7,942 nt of DNA from Gorillibacterium sp. (GTDB taxonomy: Bacteria; Bacillota; Bacilli; Paenibacillales; NBRC-103111). Each line of letters begins with the position of its first letter. The stretch's first letter is position 1. Positions 1 to 5,707 of this stretch are shown in pieces. Position numbers and translations under genes: made by a program. The DNA lies in NCBI GenBank assembly GCA_014380705.1, contig JACMJI010000413.1:1-7942 (forward strand). Reading direction: 5' to 3'. The notes under the pieces are model-generated. The model searched no databases, was not told the DNA's origin, and was given only the letters and a program-made list of their open reading frames with translations.

Positions 1-1401
1 ATACATATCCATCCTTAACCTTGCTGCTTCTTTCAAGTCTGCCTGATCAGCCCGCAATCGCAATCGCTCTATACGCTTCTTAATCGCCTCTACCTCGGCT
101 TTATGTTTGGCATTAGGTCGAAAGAATGATGTGCGCACCTTCATACAGGCAAGGGCTTCTTCAGCATATTGCAGGGCTTTGTTATAGTCCTTGATCTTGT
201 GCTCAAAGTGCATAGCTAGCTCAATTAAGGGTTCGGTCGAGCGCAGTGCTTGTGCTCGGTAATAGTCCGTTGCCATCGTCCACATCTCAATAGAAAGATC
301 AACTTGCCCTTGCTTCTTATAATAGGCAGCAATCGGCGTCCAGTAAGGTGCGCACTCTTCCGAACTGCGGTCTAGTAGATGTTGGAATGCTTGCTCTGCT
401 AGTGCCATTTCCTCCATCTTGGCTAACCACAGCCCAAGTCGATAGACCTCCTCCGCCACCATCTGGTTAAGATCAAGAAGCCCGCTCAAGACGCGGCTAA
501 AGTGAATAGACAAGCCTGCTAAAGAGAGGATATCGTACTCATTGTGAATGAAAACTCCCCGCAGGATTTCCGCATCACCCTCCGCTAGATAGCGAAAGTA
601 GTAGACGGGGGCCATGGCACCCGGCAAATCATCAAATCGACTAAAGCCAAGCAGTTCCTCTTCCACCTTACCCAACCGACAGGACGGTAGGGTATGCTTC
701 CATAAGCTGCGCGAAGGATGAAGAAAATCCAAATGCAGTGGGTCATGCATGCTTAGCTTCAATCGGTTCATGATATATCTTCCCTGAAGCAGAGGCCAGT
801 CAAAGGCTTTACCATTATAGGTCACTAAATGGGTAAACCCGGCGGCCAGTTCCCCGAAGTAAGCCAGCATAGCCAGTTCTTCAGCAGGGTTGCGAATAAA
901 CAACTGCTCAATAACAAATTCATCCTCCCGATAGAAACCGATGCCCAGCATAAAGGCAACATTACCCGCTCCATGCCCAAGTCCAGTCGTTTCCGTATCG
1001 AAGTACAATAGCGACTGCGTTGAAGCCGGAAGCCTCGACGCTGAAAAGGAGCCTAATTTACCTCCGGTTGCAGCGATTTCACCTAGCTCATAACAACCAT
1101 GCCGATGGGACAGGGGAAAACGCCGGGTTCGCTTGATAAAGGAGCCCCATTCATTCTCCACATATTCTGCTTCCAGTCCTATCCATTCGTTCCTTAAAGC
1201 TTGCCTGCTCCATTCCTCCATGCCCGGTTCCATTGCGTTCATATCCGATTCCATGGAGTCCATGTCCGATTCCACGGTATCCATGTCTAAATTCGGATTC
1301 AAATCCTTATCCATAGCGAGCAACCCATCCGCTGGGTTAATAGATGAAGAAACACGAGAACTCGTCTTCAATCGATTTAGTCGGTCCTTTAATCCGCTCA
1401 T
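1..1401 (-). CDS. mrfB: MrfB (YprB), DEDD-family exonuclease with TPR-like C-terminus, 3' end outside window
   Basis: I translated this frame by hand: it is open for 467 codons from an ATG at 1401 to the window edge, with no stop seen. The exonuclease core shows motif I as FDTETTGL (D135, E137), motif II as YNGKAFD (D201) and motif III as HNEYD (H286, D290), the acidic set of RNase H-like DEDD exonucleases. TPR-like helical pairs lie at about residues 351-384 and 391-424, followed by a charged helical tail. In B. subtilis, MrfB acts with the MrfA helicase in cytosolic repair of mitomycin-damaged DNA. The ATG overlaps the mrfA stop (ATGA), and GGGAGA at 1416-1411 sits 9 nt upstream, which supports this start and translational coupling. 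Residues 40-60 carry an unusual Met/acidic heptad repeat. From memory the B. subtilis protein is 413 residues, so this one is longer, partly through the N-terminal segment. Confidence 0.93.
   Translation of the reverse strand, partial: MSGLKDRLNRLKTSSRVSSSINPADGLLAMDKDLNPNLDMDTVESDMDSMESDMNAMEPGMEEWSRQALRNEWIGLEAEYVENEWGSFIKRTRRFPLSHRHGCYELGEIAATGGKLGSFSASRLPASTQSLLYFDTETTGLGHGAGNVAFMLGIGFYREDEFVIEQLFIRNPAEELAMLAYFGELAAGFTHLVTYNGKAFDWPLLQGRYIMNRLKLSMHDPLHLDFLHPSRSLWKHTLPSCRLGKVEEELLGFSRFDDLPGAMAPVYYFRYLAEGDAEILRGVFIHNEYDILSLAGLSIHFSRVLSGLLDLNQMVAEEVYRLGLWLAKMEEMALAEQAFQHLLDRSSEECAPYWTPIAAYYKKQGQVDLSIEMWTMATDYYRAQALRSTEPLIELAMHFEHKIKDYNKALQYAEEALACMKVRTSFFRPNAKHKAEVEAIKKRIERLRLRADQADLKEAARLRMDMY
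1222..1284 (-). repeat. Three-copy 21-bp in-frame tandem repeat in mrfB
   Basis: Three adjacent 21-bp units encode the heptads MDTVESD, MDSMESD and MNAMEPG (MrfB residues 40-60), followed by a partial MEE. By hand, units 1 and 2 match at 17 of 21 bases and units 2 and 3 at 15 of 21, so the outer copy is more diverged. The repeat lies before the first catalytic motif (D135) in a segment that looks disordered and acidic. It keeps frame, as expected of expansion by slippage or unequal exchange inside a tolerant linker. Confidence 0.8.
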
Positions 1402-3692
1402 GACGCCGACTCTCCCGTCAGCCGGGCTAGCAATTCAAGAGCCTGCTCCTTACCCCGAAGTCCGACCTCTTCTATCGGTCCGACGCAGGCAGGACAGCCG
1501 CTTAAGCAGCCGCAGCGGGAAATCATCTCATAGGCTTGGCGAAGCAATTGACCATGCACATCATATAGTCTTTCGCTGAGTCCAACACCGCCCGGATAGC
1601 GGTCATAGAAAAATAGAGTCGGCAGCTTATTATGCACGGCCCGCACCTGAACAACCACGCGGATATCCATCGGGTCGCACATCAGATAAAGCGGAGCAAT
1701 ATGAACAAGTACATTGGACAGACCCATCAAGGCACTCTGAATATCATTCGGATTCTTGCCTGCGGTTGCTTGCTCCCCTAACGTAATCCAATAGGAGCTT
1801 GTATGGAGCTCCTCCTCGGGAAGATGAATTGGACCAGAGCCAATATTCTCATGCGTTCGTAGACGAAGCTTCTTAAAAATCGTTGGCTTGGCATTCACCG
1901 TTACTTCACCATACTGTCTCTGCAAACCCGCAAGCTCTTCTTCACGATGCACATGGAGCACCTTAAGCTGGACAGCCATCGAGGCGTCCGTGAAATAATC
2001 GACATTCACTTGACGAACATAAGCCTTCTTCTCTTCCCAATCCAGCTTCTCCACCTGGAATTGGACACCCTCATGAATGTAAATGGCTTCCTCGTGAATC
2101 AGTGTCGGGGCACCGAAGCGATCAACCTCTCCAAGGACTCGACTGCCATTCGTCATATCAATAATAATAAAGTTTTCTTGAGCCGCTGAACGAAGCGAAA
2201 TATCGTGAGCTGGGAAAGATTGCTCCATCCAGTACCATCGATTATTCGCTCGGTGTAGGATATGCTCCTCAGTTAGAAATTCCAGAATTTCCACGAGCGA
2301 TTCTCCCCCAAAGGATTCCCCTTCTTCGAAAGGCAGCTCGTAAGCCGCACATTTAATATGATCCACAAGGATGATCAGATTCTCAGGATTGATGAGCGCT
2401 CGCTCCGGTGGCTTTTCAAAAAAGTAACGGGGATTCGCAATAATATATTGATCCAGCGGATTGCTGCTCGCAACCAAAAAAGAGATTGAGCTTTCCTGCC
2501 TCCGCCCAGCGCGACCCGATTGCTGCCATGTACTGGCGATCGTTCCGGGGTATCCATTCATGACACAGGCTTGCAGCTGTCCAATATCAATTCCTAGCTC
2601 CAGTGCATTAGTGCTGACAACCCCGTGAATCTCTCCACTGCGTAAGCCTCGTTCAATCTCCCGTCGCTGCTGAGGCAGGTATCCCCCGCGATAGCCGCGA
2701 ATCGTCTTTGAGCCGAGCTCATGCTTAACGAGATCTTGTAGATAAGTTAGTAAAATTTCCATGCGAACTCGACTGCGAGCAAAAACAATGGTCTGAATCC
2801 CATTTTTAAGCAGAAGCCCTGCAATCTTACGTGACTCAAGCACACTACTTTTGCGGATACCGAGCTGTTGATTCACCACAGGGGGGTTATAGAATACAAA
2901 ATGCTTCTCACCTGAGGGTGAACCATTGTTATTGATTAGCGTCATCGGTTTGTTCGTAAGTCGTTCTGCATGCTCTTGTGGGTTCTCGATCGTAGCGGAA
3001 GCACATATAAACTGCGGGTCAGACCCATAAAACCGACAAATTCGTATCAGCCTGCGGATCACATTGGCCACGTGACTGCCAAAAACACCCCGATAGGTAT
3101 GCAGCTCATCTATGATAATGTAGCGAAGATTCTCAAACAGCTTTACCCATTTCGTATGGTGAGGAAGAATGGCGGAATGAAGCATATCGGGGTTGGTCAC
3201 GACAATATGTCCCGCATTTCGGATGGCTGTTCGTACAGTTGGGGGGGTATCCCCATCGTAGGTGTGGGTTTTAATGTCCGCACCCATCGCATTGACAGTC
3301 TCCAGGAGCTCAGACACCTGATCCTGCGCAAGTGCCTTTGTCGGAAAAAGATAAAGCGCGCGTGCCTTATCATCCTGCAAAATGGTATTTAGAACCGGAA
3401 GATTGTAGCACATGGTCTTGCCGGAAGCTGTAGGCGTTACAGCGACGACATGTTCTCCCCGTGCTGCTGCACGAAAAGCATCTGCCTGATGCGTATATAA
3501 CGAGAAAATACCGCGGTCCGCTAATGCGGCTGCTATTCGGGAATCAAGCTCTGCTGGGAATGGTACACTTTGCGCATCCCGCGGGGGGATCGTTCGCCAG
3601 TGAGTCACCTGATTCATGATCTCAGGGGACTCTTTGATCAAGTCGATCATCTCCGTGATCGAAGATACTTTACCGGTCAACCGGTTCATCAC
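1398..3692 (-). CDS. mrfA: MrfA (YprA), superfamily 2 DNA helicase with C-terminal zinc-binding domain
   Basis: This complete 764-residue protein is an ATP-dependent DNA helicase of the YprA/MrfA type, which in B. subtilis works with MrfB in a UvrABC-independent route that repairs mitomycin damage. Visible motifs are a Q-motif-like LYTHQADAF (65-73), motif I TPTASGKT (86-93), Ia FPTKALAQDQ (116-125), II DELH (195-198), III SAT (232-234), V STNALELGIDIG (360-371) and VI QQSGRAGRR (390-398). A long C-terminal half follows and ends in C-x-C-x3-C-x2-C (C727, C729, C733, C736), the zinc-binding signature of the DUF1998/MZB domain. No key residue is missing. The start is either GTG at 3692 or the adjacent ATG at 3689; the AAAGGAAGG sequence at 3709-3701 fits both and changes the protein by one residue. 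The gene overlaps mrfB by 4 bp and is divergent from the ABC operon. A LexA-like box in its promoter suggests DNA-damage induction. Confidence 0.96.
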   Translation of the reverse strand: MMNRLTGKVSSITEMIDLIKESPEIMNQVTHWRTIPPRDAQSVPFPAELDSRIAAALADRGIFSLYTHQADAFRAAARGEHVVAVTPTASGKTMCYNLPVLNTILQDDKARALYLFPTKALAQDQVSELLETVNAMGADIKTHTYDGDTPPTVRTAIRNAGHIVVTNPDMLHSAILPHHTKWVKLFENLRYIIIDELHTYRGVFGSHVANVIRRLIRICRFYGSDPQFICASATIENPQEHAERLTNKPMTLINNNGSPSGEKHFVFYNPPVVNQQLGIRKSSVLESRKIAGLLLKNGIQTIVFARSRVRMEILLTYLQDLVKHELGSKTIRGYRGGYLPQQRREIERGLRSGEIHGVVSTNALELGIDIGQLQACVMNGYPGTIASTWQQSGRAGRRQESSISFLVASSNPLDQYIIANPRYFFEKPPERALINPENLIILVDHIKCAAYELPFEEGESFGGESLVEILEFLTEEHILHRANNRWYWMEQSFPAHDISLRSAAQENFIIIDMTNGSRVLGEVDRFGAPTLIHEEAIYIHEGVQFQVEKLDWEEKKAYVRQVNVDYFTDASMAVQLKVLHVHREEELAGLQRQYGEVTVNAKPTIFKKLRLRTHENIGSGPIHLPEEELHTSSYWITLGEQATAGKNPNDIQSALMGLSNVLVHIAPLYLMCDPMDIRVVVQVRAVHNKLPTLFFYDRYPGGVGLSERLYDVHGQLLRQAYEMISRCGCLSGCPACVGPIEEVGLRGKEQALELLARLTGESAS

Positions 3693-3739
3693 AAAACCGT
3701 CCTTCCTTTAATCAACAAGACATAGATCAATTTCTCTCC

Positions 3740-3768
3740 ATTGTACAGAATATACGTTCGTACAGCAA
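3740..3768 (-). promoter_or_regulatory. Predicted sigma-A promoter of the mrfA-mrfB operon
   Basis: Reading leftward, a weak -35 TTGCTG (3768-3763) is followed after exactly 17 nt by a good -10 TACAAT (3745-3740, 5 of 6 to consensus). The start of transcription would be near 3733, giving a leader of about 40 nt before the mrfA start. The poor -35 with a good -10 and a LexA-like site in the spacer is a common layout for a repressed, damage-inducible promoter. This is prediction from sequence only. Confidence 0.6.
3747..3760 (-). promoter_or_regulatory. Candidate LexA (SOS) operator in the mrfAB promoter
   Basis: The minus strand reads CGAACGTATATTCT, which matches the Bacillota SOS box CGAACATATGTTCG at 11 of 14 positions, with a perfect left half-site CGAAC and a right half-site ATTCT instead of GTTCG. 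It lies wholly within the 17-nt spacer between the predicted -35 and -10, where bound LexA would block RNA polymerase. A direct repeat GTACAG (3743-3748 and 3760-3765) flanks it. The degenerate right half implies weaker binding than a consensus box. Confidence 0.5.
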
Positions 3769-3807
3769 TGCCTAAAGCGGACTGTTTAAATAAAGCTTTT
3801 TTTTCTA

Positions 3808-3836
3808 TTGCCAGATGCTAAAGCCCGGTGTAATAT
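3808..3836 (+). promoter_or_regulatory. Predicted sigma-A promoter of the ABC exporter operon
   Basis: TTGCCA (3808-3813, 5 of 6 to the -35 consensus) and TAATAT (3831-3836, 4 of 6 to the -10) are separated by exactly 17 nt. An A/T-rich tract at about 3784-3807, including a run of eight T, lies just upstream of the -35 and could act as an UP element. Transcription would begin near 3843, about 55 nt before the first ABC start codon. The promoter does not overlap the mrfAB promoter; the facing -35 elements are about 40 bp apart. Confidence 0.6.
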
Positions 3837-3843
3837 TTCTAAT

Positions 3844-3860
3844 GGCTGCCTTTTGCAGCC
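3844..3860 (+). promoter_or_regulatory. Stem-loop at the predicted 5' end of the ABC transporter mRNA
   Basis: GGCTGC (3844-3849) pairs perfectly with GCAGCC (3855-3860) around a CTTTT loop. With the promoter predicted at 3808-3836, the hairpin would start within a base or two of the transcript's 5' end. Such 5'-terminal hairpins can protect mRNA from 5'-end-dependent decay, or the site could be a small repressor operator. It is followed by TCCTTGTT rather than a U-run, so it is not a good terminator. Confidence 0.45.
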
Positions 3861-3882
3861 TCCTTGTTAAATTAATAGAAAA

Positions 3883-3890
3883 AAGGGGTG
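3883..3890 (+). promoter_or_regulatory. Ribosome binding site of the first ABC gene
   Basis: AAGGGGTG ends 7 nt before the ATG at 3898 and follows an A-rich unstructured stretch. This spacing fixes the start codon of the upstream ABC subunit. Confidence 0.75.
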
Positions 3891-3897
3891 AAACTTC

Positions 3898-5703
3898 ATG
3901 TATTTGTACACAAGATTATTTGCTTTTGTAAAACCCCATCTTGGTCGTGCGTTATTCGCTATTGTGCTGATGATGATTGGAGTATCGTTTGACCTCATCG
4001 CACCATGGCTTCTGCAAATGGCAGTCGATGATGGAATCAAAGCCAAGAAAATCTCGGTAGTCGTTATGTTCTGCCTCATGCTTGCAGGTGGACAGGTGAT
4101 CAAAACGGGTATCAGCTATCTGCAAGGCTACAATCAGGAATTTGTCGGTCAAAGCGCTATTTTTGACATGCGGCAGAAGCTGTATGCTCACCTGCAGAAG
4201 CTATCATTCAATTACTATGACAAAGCCCAGACTGGACAGATTATGTCCCGGATGACAGGCGACGTGGATGCGATCAAGAATTTCATCTCATTCGGCTTCA
4301 TCAATTTTATCTTAGGTGCCTTAACCTTCAGCGGCACGATCGTTGTAATGATGCTGATGAACTGGAAGGTGACCCTGATCAGTATGGCAACGGTTCCGCT
4401 GCTGATCTTTGCCCTTTATCAGTTCAATCGCAGGGTTGGTCCGGCATGGGGTGACATTCGTGAACAGATGGGCAAGCTTACAACCGTGTTGCAAGAGAAC
4501 ATTGCCGGAATCCGTGTGGTCAAAGCCTTTGCTCAGGAGCAGCTCGAAAAAACAAAGTTTGGCTCAAGGAATGAAACTAATTTTGACACCAACATGAAAC
4601 GGGCTAAGCTCGAAGCGAATTCTTTTCCACTGATGGGTTTATATGGTGGGGCTGTATTCCTGCTGATGACCTGGGTGGGTGGGATTTACGTTTTGAAGGG
4701 TGAGATGTCCATCGGGACATTGACAGCTTTTCAATGGTACGCGCATGGTTTAATTTGGCCGCTAAATATGATGGGTTGGCTCATCAATATTATGCAGCAA
4801 GCCTTTAAAGCCGCACCACGCGTATTTGAAATTCTGGATGCCCCCATAGATATCGCTTCCCCAGTAGACGGTGGCGTAACTGCTGATCAAATCAGAGGTA
4901 AGGTTGAATTTGACAAAGTTACTTTCCGCTATGCTGAAACGGCTGAATCCGCCAGTTCATTGGTGCTAAATGAGCTTGAGATGACGATTCTTCCTGGTGA
5001 AGCCATTGCTATTCTTGGTGGAACCGGCTCTGGTAAAAGCTCATTGATTCAGATGATTGGTCGTTTCTATGACGTGACCTCAGGAGCTGTCCGCATCGAT
5101 GGTCGGGACGTACGTGACTACAATCTTCATAGCCTGCGCACGAAAATCGGCATTGTCCCCCAAGAAACGTTTCTCTTCTCCGCTTCCATTCGCGAGAATA
5201 TTGCCTTTGGCAATTTGGAGGCTACAGAAGAACAGATCGAGGCGGCAGCACGTCGTGCGCATATTCATGAATTCATTCTAACAATGCCGAATGGCTACGA
5301 TACCATCATCGGTGAACGAGGGGTCGGCCTCTCCGGCGGTCAGCGGCAGCGTGTCGCTCTTGCCCGCGCCATTCTGATGGATCCTCCAATCCTCGTATTG
5401 GATGAGGCCACGGCAAGTGTTGATACCGCTACGGAATCAGCCATCCATGATGCATTGCACGAAGTAATGAAGGGTAGAACCACCTTCATCGTAGCCCAGC
5501 GTCTCTCCTCGATTCAACGCGCAGATCGTATCGTCGTGCTTGAAAACGGGAGAATTGCTGAACAAGGAACACATCAAGAGCTTATGGCCAAGGGTGGGTT
5601 TTTCCATAAGCTTTTCCACCTACAACAAGATACGCTGGAACAATGGGAGCAGGATTCCCAAACAAATAACAATAACCACGTAAGCGTGGCAACAAGGGGG
5701 TGA
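3898..5703 (+). CDS. ABC exporter half-transporter (type IV fold), subunit with Gln in place of the switch His
   Basis: This 601-residue protein has an N-terminal six-helix membrane domain (helices near 16-38, 52-74, 131-154, 156-176, 243-266 and 272-300) fused to a C-terminal ATPase domain, the usual layout of bacterial multidrug/lipid exporters. In the ATPase domain I see the A-loop Tyr345, Walker A GGTGSGKSS (374-382), Q-loop Gln422, signature LSGGQ (478-482), Walker B ILVLDE (498-503, catalytic Glu503) and D-loop SVD (507-509). The switch His is replaced: the motif reads IVAQR with Gln534. Its signature is canonical. The C-terminal tail is polar and Asn-rich (about 585-601). The next gene starts 4 bp downstream and encodes a matching half, so a heterodimer in the plasma membrane is very likely, resembling the YfiB/YfiC or YknU/YknV pairs of B. 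subtilis. The substrate is not predictable; drug or lipid export is the family-level guess. Confidence 0.93.
   Translation: MYLYTRLFAFVKPHLGRALFAIVLMMIGVSFDLIAPWLLQMAVDDGIKAKKISVVVMFCLMLAGGQVIKTGISYLQGYNQEFVGQSAIFDMRQKLYAHLQKLSFNYYDKAQTGQIMSRMTGDVDAIKNFISFGFINFILGALTFSGTIVVMMLMNWKVTLISMATVPLLIFALYQFNRRVGPAWGDIREQMGKLTTVLQENIAGIRVVKAFAQEQLEKTKFGSRNETNFDTNMKRAKLEANSFPLMGLYGGAVFLLMTWVGGIYVLKGEMSIGTLTAFQWYAHGLIWPLNMMGWLINIMQQAFKAAPRVFEILDAPIDIASPVDGGVTADQIRGKVEFDKVTFRYAETAESASSLVLNELEMTILPGEAIAILGGTGSGKSSLIQMIGRFYDVTSGAVRIDGRDVRDYNLHSLRTKIGIVPQETFLFSASIRENIAFGNLEATEEQIEAAARRAHIHEFILTMPNGYDTIIGERGVGLSGGQRQRVALARAILMDPPILVLDEATASVDTATESAIHDALHEVMKGRTTFIVAQRLSSIQRADRIVVLENGRIAEQGTHQELMAKGGFFHKLFHLQQDTLEQWEQDSQTNNNNHVSVATRG
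5676..5689 (+). other. Intercistronic hairpin ahead of the second ABC gene's ribosome binding site
   Basis: CCACG (5676-5680) pairs with CGTGG (5685-5689) around a TAAG loop, inside the last codons of the first ABC gene and 4 bp before the AAGGGGG ribosome binding site of the second. A/C-rich unstructured codons precede it. It could tune translation or mRNA stability of the second cistron, but the stem is only 5 bp and may be chance. Confidence 0.35.
5694..5700 (+). promoter_or_regulatory. Ribosome binding site of the second ABC gene, abutting the upstream stop
   Basis: AAGGGGG runs directly into the TGA stop of the first ABC gene and lies 7 nt before the ATG at 5708. Ribosomes ending the first gene sit on this site, which favours coupled, near-equal synthesis of the two half-transporters. 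Confidence 0.8.
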
Positions 5704-5707
5704 GCAC

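Noticed and set aside
1133..1579. Rightward 148-codon open frame
   Set aside because: It is antisense to the mrfB 5' part and the mrfA 3' end, whose motifs are clear, and it lacks any recognisable domain or a good ribosome binding site.
2970..3392. Rightward 140-codon open frame
   Set aside because: It is antisense to the mrfA helicase core (motifs Ia to III); the composition looks like a shadow frame and no domain is visible.
3742..3764. TGTAC-N13-GTACA as a separate dyad operator
   Set aside because: GTAC is itself palindromic, so the dyad comes cheaply; its centre is offset half a base from the LexA-like box, and the -10 TACAAT explains the left arm.
3844..3868. Hairpin in the ABC leader as an attenuator or intrinsic terminator
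   Set aside because: The 6-bp stem is followed by TCCTTGTT with no U-run, and no alternative antiterminator pairing is visible in the short leader.
3889..3915. TGAAAC as the -35 of an ECF sigma promoter
   Set aside because: No CGTA-like -10 follows at 16-17 nt, and the TGAAAC overlaps the ribosome binding site region of the first ABC gene.
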